DNA of 31,616 nt from CAZQXD01 sp964597315 (GCA_964597315.1 CAZQXD010000049.1:1-31616), one strand, 5' to 3'; shown: positions 1 through 8,374, counted from the first letter of the stretch. Numbers and translations: made by a program. Notes: generated by a model not told the origin, from the sequence alone.

Positions 1-25
1 TGGTTGCCGCCTGAGAAGTTGGAAG

Positions 26-45
26 CCTCGCCCGTCAGGGCGGGG
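26..45. repeat. GC-rich hairpin, possible right end of a TnpB-type IS
   Basis: An 8-bp stem (26-33 with 38-45, one G-T wobble) closes a GTCA tetraloop, 5 bases from the stop codon of the minus-strand hydratase-like gene. The hairpin, the preceding CTGAGAAG and the following GGGGAGCAGTCA resemble the right ends of IS200/IS605/IS1341-type elements, where the structure forms the 3' end of the TnpB guide RNA. The upstream frame reads as a possible TnpB C-terminal tail, but only about 50 bases are visible. The alternative is a simple downstream hairpin of the minus-strand gene; no U-run follows it on that strand, so it is not a classical terminator. Confidence 0.35.
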
Positions 46-50
46 AGCAG

Positions 51-788
51 TCACGCTTGTTTCTCCAAGCGGCCGCGGGCCTCTTCGGAATACCAGACAT
101 TGACGAACAGACTGATGGAGGCTGCCTCCCGCCGGGCCGCTGCTTCCATCAATCCCTGGCGCAGATGCAGCTTATCCACGGCATAGGCCGGATCGGGAAG
201 CTCGGCCAACTCGCCGGCTAGAGCGCGGGCGGCGGGGAGCAGTTCCGCCGCTGGGCAGACCCGGTCGGCCAGACCCGATTCCAGGGCTTGGTGGGGGTCT
301 AGCAGCCGTCCCGTCAACAGTAAGCGATCCGCCGCGCGGCTGCCGGCCCAATACCGTAACATCTCCACGGCGGCGACGGTCAGGGCCGTTCCCCGGTGAA
401 TGTCAGTGACCCCGAACTTGGCTTCCGAAGACAGCAGCCGATGATCGCAGGCCAGGGCCAGGACACAGCCCGCCCCGACGGTCGGGCCGTTCACGGCCGC
501 TACCAGTGGTTTGGGATATAGGAAAAGGAACCGGTACAGGGCGCTGAATTTCATCATAAAGGCGGTAAGATTCTCCCGGCCCGCATTGCGTAGCTTCGGA
601 TCGAAGCCAGCGCAAAACCACCAGCCGCGGCCGGTCAGGATCACCGCCCTCACCCGGCTGTCGCATTCCAGTTCCATGAATCGGGTGTGCAGAGTCTGCA
701 CGGTATTCTCATCCAGGGCGTGGTCCTCCCCCCTCTCTAGGGTGAGGGTGGCGACAGCGCCCTGGATATGGGTACTCAGGCTGCTCAT
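51..788 (-). CDS. enoyl-CoA hydratase/isomerase-family protein with altered active site
   Basis: A 245-residue crotonase-fold protein. The oxyanion-hole segments are visible as CAGFDP (residues 59-64) and VGAG (104-107), followed by the family's ALACDHR strand. The two glutamates of classical enoyl-CoA hydratase are not conserved: the GGCE position is Val109, and the PEI position, exactly 20 residues later, is Asp129. Simple hydration of 2-enoyl-CoA is therefore doubtful; isomerase, hydrolase or another crotonase activity is possible. The ATG is preceded by GGAGG at good spacing. It lies 19 bp downstream of slyX on the same strand and is probably co-transcribed. The substrate cannot be told from the sequence; the cytoplasmic acyl-CoA role is from family knowledge. 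Confidence 0.85.
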   Translation of the reverse strand: MSSLSTHIQGAVATLTLERGEDHALDENTVQTLHTRFMELECDSRVRAVILTGRGWWFCAGFDPKLRNAGRENLTAFMMKFSALYRFLFLYPKPLVAAVNGPTVGAGCVLALACDHRLLSSEAKFGVTDIHRGTALTVAAVEMLRYWAGSRAADRLLLTGRLLDPHQALESGLADRVCPAAELLPAARALAGELAELPDPAYAVDKLHLRQGLMEAAARREAASISLFVNVWYSEEARGRLEKQA

Positions 789-807
789 GGTGTCCTCCGG
801 CGGTCAC

Positions 808-1014
808 TCAATAATGGGGCGGTGGGGTATCCTCGGCGTCTGGGACCGTCGCCAGCAGCCGGGCCTGGGCCTGGAGTTGCTGGTGGCACTGTTCCAGATT
901 CCGGCTCAGACGGTCGATGAGGCGCTGCTGTTGGATAATCACATCGTTGAGTTCCTGCAAGGTAACCTCCTGATGAGATACCCGGATTTCCAGTTCGATA
1001 AGGCGTGATTCCAT
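808..1014 (-). CDS. slyX: SlyX-family coiled-coil protein
   Basis: A 68-residue protein beginning MESRLIELEIRVS and ending in a Pro/His tail (DTPPPHY). Both ends and the central Gln/Leu-rich amphipathic helix are characteristic of SlyX, whose members are about 70 residues. SlyX has no firmly established biochemical role; in enterobacteria it was named for adjacency to slyD. The frame is open further upstream, to 1131, but that extension has no SlyX similarity and would overlap the start of the divergent rlmKL gene, so the ATG at 1014 is preferred. It lies 19 bp upstream of the hydratase-like gene and divergent from rlmKL with about 105 bp between them. Confidence 0.85.
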   Translation of the reverse strand: MESRLIELEIRVSHQEVTLQELNDVIIQQQRLIDRLSRNLEQCHQQLQAQARLLATVPDAEDTPPPHY

Positions 1015-1119
1015 GATGCTACACTCTGTATGGACTGCATCCAGTCTACTCTCTCCGCCCCAGGCTTTCTTAGCTGTCGGTCGCGGGCGATCCGGCTTTA
1101 ACCTCCGACCCATAACACC

Positions 1120-3261
1120 ATGATCCATCACCTGGAATTTTTCGCCACTGCCCCCAAGGGGGTCGAGCCGCTACTGGCCGATGAACTGTCCGCCTTGGGC
1201 ATCGCCAAGGTCCGACCTGGTCGGGGCGGCGCGGGGTTTGAGGGGAGTTTGGCCGATGGCTACCGGGTTTGCCTGTGGTCCCGCACGGCCAGCCGGGTAC
1301 TGCTGCCCCTGGCCACCTTTTCGGCTGCCGACCCGGACCAACTCTATGCCGGAGCGCGGGAGATACCCTGGGAAAAACATCTGTCCCCAGACGCTACCCT
1401 GGCGGTGGATTTTACCGCTAGCCGCTCCCGCATCACGCATAGCCGCTACGGCGCCCAGCGCGTCAAGGATGCCGTGGTGGACCGGCTGCGGGAGGGCTTT
1501 GGGCGGCGTCCCTCCGTGGACCGGGAGCGTCCGGCCCTACGCATCAACTGCCACCTGCTGGACGACCAGGCTAGCCTAGCCGTGGATCTATCCGGGGACA
1601 GCCTGCACCGGCGCGGCTACCGAATCGAGACAGTGGCGGCCCCTCTCAAGGAAAATCTGGCCGCCGCCTTGTTACTCAAGTGCGGTTGGCCAGCCCTGGC
1701 CCAAGCAGGGTGGTCGCTGCTAGACCCCCTATGCGGCTCGGGCACCCTGGTGATCGAAGCAGCCATGATGGCCTCCGACCGGGCGCCGGGTCTAGCCCGG
1801 GACTACTGGGGTTTTCAGGGCTGGTTGGGCCACGACGGCGGCGCCTGGGCCGAGGTGTTGGCCGAAGCCCGGCGGCGGGCGGCGGTGGCGGGCTTCACCC
1901 AGACGCTACTGGGCCATGACCACGACCCCCGGGCGGTGCGGGCGGCTCTGGTCAACGCCGGGCGCGCCGGGGTGGCGGACTATGTGCATTTCGAGTGCCG
2001 GGAACTGGGCGCGGGCCGCCCCCCCGATACGGCGGGGCTGTTAATCGCTAACCCGCCTTACGGGGAGCGGCTGGGGGAGGAGCAGGAACTAGAGGCCCTA
2101 TATGCCCGGCTAGGAGACTGGCTGAAGGCCCATTGCCAGGGCTGGCGAGCAGCGGTGTTTACCGGCAATCCAGAACTAGGCAAGCGCATGGGCCTGAAGG
2201 CCAAGCGGGTCAACACCTTTTATAACGGACCCTTGATCTGTAAGTTACTGAGCTTCCAGGTAGAACCCGAATATCACGTCAACCGGGAAACCTTGGACCG
2301 TCGCGCTCGCGAAGCGGCCTTGAGAGCGGCCGAACCTTTTGCGAATCGGGTCCGAAAAAATCTTCGCGGTCTGGGCCGCTGGGCGCGTCGGGCGGGCATC
2401 GGCTGCTACCGGCTGTACGACGCCGATATCCCCGAATTCGCCGTAGCGGTGGATTTATATGACGGCCAGATCCACGTCCAGGAATATCAGGCCCCCCGCT
2501 CCGTGGACCCGGCCCTGGCCGCCCTGCGGCTGGAGGGCATCATGGCGGCGCTGCCAGAGTTACTGGGCGTGACCCCGGATCATCTCCATCTGAAAGTACG
2601 CCACCGCCAGAGCCAGGGCAGCCAGTACCAGAAACGGGCCGAGCGCGGGCGTTTCTTCGAGGTGCGGGAAGGCCCTTGCCGCCTGCTGGTCAATCTGGAG
2701 GACTATCTGGACACGGGCCTGTTCCTAGATCACCGCCCAACCCGGGCGCTGCTCGGAGAACTGGCCCGGGAAAAACGGTTTTTAAACCTGTTCGGCTATA
2801 CCGGCGCCGCCACCGTTCATGCCGCCGTCCAGGGCGCCGTGGCCACCACCACCGTAGACCTCTCCAGCCGCTATCTGGACTGGGCGCGACGCAATCTGGA
2901 ACTAAACGGCCTAGAGGAAGGCCCGCAGCACCGGTTGATCAGGGCTGATTGCCGAACCTGGCTGGAACGGGAGCAAGGCCGTTATGACGTGGTTTTTCTG
3001 GACCCGCCCAGTTTCTCCCGCTCCAAGGCCATGGACGGCACACTGGATGTGCAGCGAGACCACCCGGCCTTGATTCGGGGCGCGGCGCGGCTGCTCGCCG
3101 AGGGGGGCGTGTTGTTGTTTTCCACGAATTTACGAACTTTCCGCCTGGACCCTCAAGCCCTGGACGGGCTGATGGTGGAGAATATCAGCGCCGCCACCCT
3201 GCCCCGAGATTTCCAGCGCAACCCCCGCATCCATCAATGTTTTCGGATTCAGCGCCACTAG
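1120..3261 (+). CDS. rlmKL: bifunctional 23S rRNA (guanine N2/N7) methyltransferase RlmKL
   Basis: A 713-residue fusion enzyme that methylates G2445 (N2) and G2069 (N7) of 23S rRNA (E. coli numbering). An N-terminal THUMP domain occupies about residues 1-160. The first Rossmann methyltransferase shows LLDPLCGSGTLVIEA and the catalytic NPPYGERLG; the second shows FLNLFGYTGAATVHAA and DVVFLDPPSFSRSK. Length and domain order match the E. coli protein (about 702 residues). The start ATG gives the expected N-terminus (FFATAPKGVEPLLADEL). It is a single gene with no partner on this strand, convergent with the retropepsin-like gene 52 bp downstream. Cytoplasmic ribosome-maturation role. Confidence 0.97.
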   Translation: MIHHLEFFATAPKGVEPLLADELSALGIAKVRPGRGGAGFEGSLADGYRVCLWSRTASRVLLPLATFSAADPDQLYAGAREIPWEKHLSPDATLAVDFTASRSRITHSRYGAQRVKDAVVDRLREGFGRRPSVDRERPALRINCHLLDDQASLAVDLSGDSLHRRGYRIETVAAPLKENLAAALLLKCGWPALAQAGWSLLDPLCGSGTLVIEAAMMASDRAPGLARDYWGFQGWLGHDGGAWAEVLAEARRRAAVAGFTQTLLGHDHDPRAVRAALVNAGRAGVADYVHFECRELGAGRPPDTAGLLIANPPYGERLGEEQELEALYARLGDWLKAHCQGWRAAVFTGNPELGKRMGLKAKRVNTFYNGPLICKLLSFQVEPEYHVNRETLDRRAREAALRAAEPFANRVRKNLRGLGRWARRAGIGCYRLYDADIPEFAVAVDLYDGQIHVQEYQAPRSVDPALAALRLEGIMAALPELLGVTPDHLHLKVRHRQSQGSQYQKRAERGRFFEVREGPCRLLVNLEDYLDTGLFLDHRPTRALLGELAREKRFLNLFGYTGAATVHAAVQGAVATTTVDLSSRYLDWARRNLELNGLEEGPQHRLIRADCRTWLEREQGRYDVVFLDPPSFSRSKAMDGTLDVQRDHPALIRGAARLLAEGGVLLFSTNLRTFRLDPQALDGLMVENISAATLPRDFQRNPRIHQCFRIQRH

Positions 3262-3313
3262 AGACCATGGCTAGGCCCGGCGGCGGTTAAGTGGCTGCCT
3301 TTAGCCTGGCGGT

Positions 3314-3829
3314 TCAAGGCTGGGAGGCGCTACGCAGGATCAATTGGCCACCTTTTTGGATCAGTTCCAGGCGCCGTAAAAAGCTCATTCCCAACAATAC
3401 GGTGTCGCCCCGATCATGGGGGTTGACGTGGGCGCGCACCCGGTCCAGGGCGATGCCCCCTAGCCGCACCCGATCCAGCACGGTAGCGTAAACGATAATC
3501 TCCCCATTGGCGGTACGCACCCGCCGGGCCGGGCCGGCATCCAGGCCCAGCCGTCGGGCCACTCCCAGAGGAACGCTCACTTCGGTGGCCCCCGTGTCTA
3601 ACAAAAACCGCACCGTCTGGCCGTTGATCCACCCCGGCGCCACATAATGCCCCCCGCGGTTCTGAACCAGTCGCACCTCACCCGCATTGCCCGCCTCCAG
3701 ACTGCGGTTGGGATACTCCCGGCGCTCCAACCACTGATGAAAAAACAGGGCTAGCAACCCCAGAACCACTACCCAGGCCATCGCCAGCATACCCTTACCC
3801 AGGCTTCGGGCGTCGTCGTTCGCTTTCAT
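3314..3829 (-). CDS. membrane-anchored retropepsin-like aspartic protease (clan AA, TIGR02281 type)
   Basis: A 171-residue protein with one N-terminal membrane segment (about residues 13-32, MLAMAWVVVLGLLALFFHQW) and a C-terminal retropepsin-like domain. The catalytic motif LLDTGATEVSVP and the downstream LLGMSFLRRLEL strand are clear; these enzymes act as dimers, with one aspartate per subunit. The anchor predicts a periplasm-facing domain. The open frame extends 40 codons further upstream (to 3949), but that part is not anchor-like, whereas the ATG at 3829 gives a positively charged start followed by the membrane helix, with GAGAG just upstream. Its natural substrate is not known from the sequence. 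Confidence 0.85.
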   Translation of the reverse strand: MKANDDARSLGKGMLAMAWVVVLGLLALFFHQWLERREYPNRSLEAGNAGEVRLVQNRGGHYVAPGWINGQTVRFLLDTGATEVSVPLGVARRLGLDAGPARRVRTANGEIIVYATVLDRVRLGGIALDRVRAHVNPHDRGDTVLLGMSFLRRLELIQKGGQLILRSASQP

Positions 3830-3978
3830 AAACACTCTCGTGAACAGCCTATCAAACACCCAGCTTGGACCACGATGACCTGCAACGGTTGTCAGGACCA
3901 TCCCAATGGTCAACCATGGACTCTGCGGCGGATTTGTTGTCATAGCCATTGAGCTGAATACCTACTGAGGAGAATTCC

Positions 3979-4089
3979 ATGCCCCACACCCCCTATCCAT
4001 TGATCGCCTCCCCCCAGGGTTTCGGGGCCTGGGTCACAGCGATGGATGCCCCCCAGATCCATGGGCGTGTCGCCGATCTCCTGGCTTGA
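3979..4089 (+). CDS. small ORF, 36 residues, unknown function
   Basis: An ATG at 3979 is preceded by GAGGAGA six bases away, the strongest ribosome binding site in this part of the window, and opens 36 codons ending at TGA 4087-4089. The peptide starts MPHTPYPLIASPQGFGAW and ends RVADLLA; it has no signal peptide or membrane helix. It ends 9 bases before the CYTH-like gene on the same strand, so it could be a leader peptide or a small protein translated from the same mRNA. I recognise no family. The support is the ribosome binding site and its position, not homology. Confidence 0.45.
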   Translation: MPHTPYPLIASPQGFGAWVTAMDAPQIHGRVADLLA

Positions 4090-4098
4090 GCTTGCGTT

Positions 4099-4719
4099 AT
4101 GAGTCAAGCCCCCCCCCGTTACGAAGTCCGGTTATTCGCCCGAAACCTGAAAGCTATCCGGGAACGGCTACGATCAGCCTCATCCGAGGAGACAGTCCAA
4201 GACCATACCGATATCTATCTCATTCCCAATACCCATAACAATCTCAACGTCAAGATCCGAGAATCCACCCTGGACATCAAATTATTAGTGAACGTGTACC
4301 AGGGGTTGGAGCGGTGGCAGTCTCGACTCAAACGAGCCTTTCCCCTAGAGCGAGATTTTATCCGCCAGGAATTATTCCCCGGCTTGCGGCTGCATTCCCC
4401 ATGGCTGGCGGCCCGCACCTATAGCACGGAGGACTTTCTCATCCAGGTCGTGCGCCCCCATCCGGCCCTTTGTGCCGCCACGGTGCGCAAGCATCGGCGG
4501 CAATTCACGCTAAAAGGCGCTCTGGGGGAGTTTACCGAGGTATGGATCAACGGCGCCGGTCTCCATACCGTAGCCCTGGAATCGGAATCCCCCGAACGGC
4601 TGTTGGCGCTGCGGGCCAAACTGTGTCTGGAGGGCTGGGAAAATGTCAGCTTCCCCCTGGCCATACGCCGCAGTCTGACCGGCGTCCCCCTCAACCAAGG
4701 CAATTTTCATGACACCTAA
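4099..4719 (+). CDS. CYTH-like domain protein, function unknown
   Basis: A 206-residue cytoplasmic protein without a signal peptide. Its pattern suggests the CYTH/triphosphate-tunnel fold: an opening strand (RYEVRLFAR), charged strands NVKIRE and TLDIKLL, then a late block with RKHRRQF, EFTEVWING and TVALESESPE, where CYTH proteins carry the basic and acidic tunnel residues. CYTH proteins bind triphosphates (adenylate cyclase IV, thiamine triphosphatase, polyphosphatases), but the classical ExExK start is not intact, so I do not assign an activity. The gene follows the 36-codon ORF, and its last 11 bases overlap the start of the exported-protein gene, implying one transcript with translational coupling. 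Confidence 0.75.
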   Translation: MSQAPPRYEVRLFARNLKAIRERLRSASSEETVQDHTDIYLIPNTHNNLNVKIRESTLDIKLLVNVYQGLERWQSRLKRAFPLERDFIRQELFPGLRLHSPWLAARTYSTEDFLIQVVRPHPALCAATVRKHRRQFTLKGALGEFTEVWINGAGLHTVALESESPERLLALRAKLCLEGWENVSFPLAIRRSLTGVPLNQGNFHDT

Positions 4720-5062
4720 ACATTCCCTCACTTTTCGGTTTCGGGCCACGTTATTGACCCTCGCTTTGAGCATCGCCTCCCCCTGGAGCCTTGCCCAAGA
4801 CCCCAACACGACCACTCAGGCTAGTGGCCGCTACCAGGCGGTGGTGGTGCCCCAAGGAGGGCGTGGCGCCCAGACCGGTTCCCTCAATGCCAAGGTGCTG
4901 ATCCTGGACAGCCAGGCGGGACATTTGTGGATATGGAGCGAAGGGGAGGCCATTTACGGCGCCGAAGGCCGTCCTCAGTTCGGCACGGTACTGATTTACC
5001 AAGGCAAAATTCGGCCTGGCTCACGCATGGGTGAAGTCATTGATCAATTTGTCGATAGATAA
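4709..5062 (+). CDS. small exported hypothetical protein
   Basis: A 117-residue protein with a clear Sec signal peptide (basic start MTPKHSLTFRFR, hydrophobic core LLTLALSIASPWSL, probable cleavage after SLA near residue 29). The mature part of about 88 residues is predicted to be beta-rich (RYQAVVVPQ, KVLILDSQAGHLWIWSEGE, GTVLIYQGK). The phrase LILDSQAGHLWIW is like the short repeated strand seen in many small periplasmic proteins of unknown role in gammaproteobacteria. The start overlaps the end of the CYTH-like gene by 11 bases and has AAGG upstream. No catalytic motif or lipobox is visible. The roughly 200 bases downstream hold no recognisable gene. Confidence 0.75.
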   Translation: MTPKHSLTFRFRATLLTLALSIASPWSLAQDPNTTTQASGRYQAVVVPQGGRGAQTGSLNAKVLILDSQAGHLWIWSEGEAIYGAEGRPQFGTVLIYQGKIRPGSRMGEVIDQFVDR

Positions 5063-5270
5063 GCACCCACGTTCGCCCCAAAGTGATCCAAACCTTAACT
5101 GCGGCCCAAGCTGTCTCCGAGGCCGCCTTGCACTTGCGGGTGTATGGCGTTCGTGACTGCGGCCCGGTCCTGCTTGGACAGTCAAGGCCGGGCGCGGATC
5201 GGGAACGCGACGCTGCGGCCCTCACCGGCTATCCGACCTCTCAAGCAACAATCAGCCAACATAAGACACT
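5063..5270. other. intergenic stretch, nothing recognised
   Basis: 208 bases between the exported-protein gene and the convergent GNAT gene. Short frames are open on both strands, but none has a plausible ribosome binding site or familiar protein features. No strong terminator hairpin was found. Confidence 0.5.
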
Positions 5271-5798
5271 TCAGGGCGCCCATAAGGCGGGTTGACGCCA
5301 CTGCCTGGGTACGGAAAGTGTTCCAGCGAGGGGCGTCGATACGCCACCTACCTTGCGTGACTGCCATGCGCCATCCCACTCCGCCGGCAAGGGATATGGC
5401 GGTTTGACCAGGGTGTCCGGCAGAAACCCGAGGCGCTTGTAGTACGCGGGGTCCCCCAGCACGAATACCCGATCCATGCCCGCGGTCTCCAACCGTTGCA
5501 AGCCAGCGCCCACGATTGCGCTACCGATACCCTGTCCTTGCCACGAGGGTGCGACAACCAGCGGCCCGAGCAGCGCAACGCTGGCATGACTTCCAGCCAC
5601 GCCACAGTTTGTGAAGATAAGGTGTCCTACGAGCTGTGAGTTTACGACCCCAGCGAGGGATAGGGTGACCGTTGCATCCCCCATTAAGTCGCGCACAAGC
5701 GGCAGCAGATTCTCGTCCGGGAATGCTTCGAGATATAGCGATTCTATCGTGTCTAAATCGTCTGGTGTGGTTTCGCGAATATCGAGCTTTTCGGTCAT
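5271..5798 (-). CDS. GNAT-family N-acetyltransferase (YhbS-like)
   Basis: A 175-residue acetyltransferase. The GNAT core is clear: the N-terminal strand DIRETTPDDLDTIESLYLEAF, the acetyl-CoA pyrophosphate loop in LGPLVVAPSWQGQGIGSAIV (Q/RxxGxG type), and the YhbS-like tail VFVLGDPAYYKRLGF followed by PLPAEWDGAW. The substrate is unknown; YhbS relatives are small cytoplasmic acetyltransferases with no agreed target. It lies 89 bp downstream of the diguanylate cyclase gene on the same strand and could be read from that transcript, though nothing functional links them. Confidence 0.88.
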   Translation of the reverse strand: MTEKLDIRETTPDDLDTIESLYLEAFPDENLLPLVRDLMGDATVTLSLAGVVNSQLVGHLIFTNCGVAGSHASVALLGPLVVAPSWQGQGIGSAIVGAGLQRLETAGMDRVFVLGDPAYYKRLGFLPDTLVKPPYPLPAEWDGAWQSRKVGGVSTPLAGTLSVPRQWRQPALWAP

Positions 5799-5887
5799 GT
5801 GGCCTGCGTATGCTCTCGGTTGCTGTCACAGGGGATAGCGTTCTGGCGCGGGTTTTGAACACCAACAAGGGTATCAGATAGCTTATA

Positions 5888-8350
5888 TCAGCGGGCTACG
5901 CAAACCTGGTTACGGCCTTGTTCCTTGGCCTGGTACAGGGCCGCGTCAGCTGCGGCAAGAAGGGCGCCGGGATCGGTGTGCTTGGTATCCGTGCTGGCCG
6001 CCACCCCAAGGCTTAGGGTGATGTGATCGGCGGTGGTGGAAGTTGCGTGGGGCAGCTTGAGTTCTTCGACAGCGGCGCGCATTCGCTCGGCGATGTGGGT
6101 GGCTCCCTCCAGGGTAGTACCCGGCAGCACCGCCACGAATTCCTCGCCACCATAGCGGGCCAACAGGTCGGCGGTGCGGCTTGTGGCGCCGGCCATGGCC
6201 TGGGCAACCTGACTCAGGCAATCATCCCCGGCCTGGTGACCATAATGGTCGTTATAGTTCTTGAAGTGGTCCACATCCCCAAGAATCAGCGCCAAGGGCT
6301 GGGGGGCGCGACTGGCCCGGCGCCACTCCTGCTCCAGATACTCATTAAACCGCCGACGGTTGGCGATGCCCGTCAGACCATCCAACTGAGACAGGTGCTT
6401 GAGTTCTTGATTGGCTTGGGCCAGGCGCTGGTTGGCGTTTTCGGTTTCCTGACGAGCTTGTTCCAAATTCAACAGGGTGTGCTTTAGCACCCCCTCGGCC
6501 TGCTTGCGCTCGGTGATGTCCCGTAGCGCCGCTAATAGCATTTGCCGACCCTCGTGGACCAAGGGGCTGAACACCGCCTCCACCGGCCTCTGGATGCCGT
6601 CCCGACGCCATATATTGGCTTCGGTGGTGACACTGGGCTGATCTCGCAGTCGCTCGATGATGGAGCTTAGGTCCTGGAAGGAAGCGGACAAGGGTCTGAA
6701 AAAACGCTCAAAGGTCATGCCGATGAGTTGTTCACGGCCATAGCCGAGACTTTCCAAAGCCAGGGGATTGGCATCCACCACCTGGCCACCCGCGTCCACT
6801 AGAAACAATGCATCCCGCGCGTATTCGAATAGCGACCGAAACCGCTGGCTCTCCCGCACGACCGCCTCCGCCTGCAAACGCTGGCTGATGTCCCGGAACG
6901 CCACCACGGCGCCGGCCAGTTCGCCGTCACGGCGAATGGGCGAGGAGCTTACCGCCACCGACAGAGAGGCGCCATCCTTGCGGCGAAAAACAACATCTTT
7001 GTCCCGTAGCGGCTGGCCGCTGAGCATCTTCCGGTGCAATCTAGCCCCCCTGACACCGGCTTTCTGACGCATAAACAGGCCATAGGCCTCCTTGCCCAAA
7101 AGCTCCTCCTCCGTCCAGCCCAGCAACCGCCGGGCTTCGGGGTTGCAAAAGGTAATGCGGCCTTGGCTGTCCTGCACATATACTCCCTCGCCCAGGGTGG
7201 AGGCGATCTCCCGCAGCCGGATTTCGCTCTCCTTGATTGTTCCGATCATGCCCTCGGCCAGGGCTAGGGCCCGCTCCCGAGTAGTGGCTAGGGACCAGGT
7301 GATGGCGAATAACAGCAGGCTGATCGACAAGCCCGCGACAATCACGAGGATCGGGATACGCCGGTCCAGGGACTTTGTGAAAGCCGGCAGGGTTTCCATG
7401 ATCAGGGTCCAGGCGCGACCGTTGATATCCAGAATGCTCTGCCCACGTAACCGGGCGTCTAGGTCCACGTCGTCCCTGCCCGGAGAGAGGGCGCTGTCGT
7501 AGAGCAAGGCCGTGGGTTGTGGCTCGCGACCATCGTAGATCCGCAGGCGCAGGTCCGGCGCCCGAGCGCCGAAAATGCCCTGCATAAGGTCGTTCATCCT
7601 GAATGGGCTATAAACATAACCCTGTAGCGCCTCGCGCCGTTGCTCGATGGTCAGGCCGGTGTCGTCGCCCATATAGACCGGCAGATACATCAGAAATCCC
7701 GGCTGGACATCGTGGTCGGTCTCCTGCACCAGGGTGATTTTGCCGGAGACGCTGGCCTGGCCGGTATCCCTGGCGCGTTCCATGGCGGCGCGGCGCACCG
7801 GCTCGGAGAACATGTCGTAACCTAAGGCTCGCTGGTTACGCCAGTCGAAGGGCTCCAGAAGGATGATAGCGGAATAGGCTGGACGCTCACCTTCCGGCCA
7901 CAGGGTAAAATCGGCATACTCCTGGGCGCGCAAAGTTTCGATCAAGGCATCTTTGTCCCGAGGTTCTATCCAGCGCGCGTAGCCCATGCCTTGGATACCC
8001 GGATAGTGCGTTTCCAGAGCCAGCTTGTTCACGTAAAGGCGCCATTCGTCCCGGGTCACATATTCGGAAGCCGCGAACAAGCTAACACCGCCACGCAACA
8101 CCTGTTCGTAGGCATTCATGCGCTTAACAATGGCGGTACTCATCTCTGTCATCCGGGCATCGAAGCGATCCTGGGCGATGCGGTCTAAATTGCTTTCGGC
8201 CAGATGCCAGGCCCAGAGAGTAATAGCCACAGCCACCGTCAACACCAACCAAGCCACGCCCATGCCCCGCGCCAAACCCTTCCGCGAGTCAGGGGGCACG
8301 ACCGTAGCCAGATGGGCAGCGAGCGAGTCGCTGGAGTTGGGCATAGACAA
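5888..8350 (-). CDS. CHASE-PAS-PAS-GGDEF diguanylate cyclase
   Basis: An 820-residue inner-membrane sensor that should make cyclic di-GMP. Transmembrane helix 1 spans about residues 31-51, a periplasmic CHASE-type domain about 75-300 (YPGIQGMGYARWIEP) and helix 2 about 332-355. Two PAS domains with PAC tails follow (from about 378 and 505), then a short coiled coil (about 620-655) and a GGDEF domain. The active site is GGEEF (734-738), the metal-binding aspartate lies in LGDVDHFKNYND, and an intact RxxD inhibitory site (RTAD, 725-728) sits exactly five residues before it. Catalysis with product inhibition is therefore expected. The CHASE ligand is unknown. The gene starts 24 bp after the small Arg-rich membrane protein. 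Confidence 0.95.
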   Translation of the reverse strand: MSMPNSSDSLAAHLATVVPPDSRKGLARGMGVAWLVLTVAVAITLWAWHLAESNLDRIAQDRFDARMTEMSTAIVKRMNAYEQVLRGGVSLFAASEYVTRDEWRLYVNKLALETHYPGIQGMGYARWIEPRDKDALIETLRAQEYADFTLWPEGERPAYSAIILLEPFDWRNQRALGYDMFSEPVRRAAMERARDTGQASVSGKITLVQETDHDVQPGFLMYLPVYMGDDTGLTIEQRREALQGYVYSPFRMNDLMQGIFGARAPDLRLRIYDGREPQPTALLYDSALSPGRDDVDLDARLRGQSILDINGRAWTLIMETLPAFTKSLDRRIPILVIVAGLSISLLLFAITWSLATTRERALALAEGMIGTIKESEIRLREIASTLGEGVYVQDSQGRITFCNPEARRLLGWTEEELLGKEAYGLFMRQKAGVRGARLHRKMLSGQPLRDKDVVFRRKDGASLSVAVSSSPIRRDGELAGAVVAFRDISQRLQAEAVVRESQRFRSLFEYARDALFLVDAGGQVVDANPLALESLGYGREQLIGMTFERFFRPLSASFQDLSSIIERLRDQPSVTTEANIWRRDGIQRPVEAVFSPLVHEGRQMLLAALRDITERKQAEGVLKHTLLNLEQARQETENANQRLAQANQELKHLSQLDGLTGIANRRRFNEYLEQEWRRASRAPQPLALILGDVDHFKNYNDHYGHQAGDDCLSQVAQAMAGATSRTADLLARYGGEEFVAVLPGTTLEGATHIAERMRAAVEELKLPHATSTTADHITLSLGVAASTDTKHTDPGALLAAADAALYQAKEQGRNQVCVAR

Positions 8351-8374
8351 GGTGATCTCGAAACTGGGAATTTT

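Noticed and set aside
117..153. Imperfect 37-bp palindrome inside the hydratase-like gene
   Set aside because: It falls in a codon run for Ala/Arg-rich residues (MEAAARREAAS), which alone makes GC-rich self-complementarity; the pairing is broken at several points.
511..1008. 165-codon plus-strand open frame
   Set aside because: Antisense to the hydratase-like gene and slyX, both of which have family motifs and ribosome binding sites; its product is Arg/Ser-rich with no domain.
4510..4815. 101-codon minus-strand open frame
   Set aside because: Opposite the overlapping CYTH-like and exported-protein genes; no ribosome binding site or recognisable protein features.
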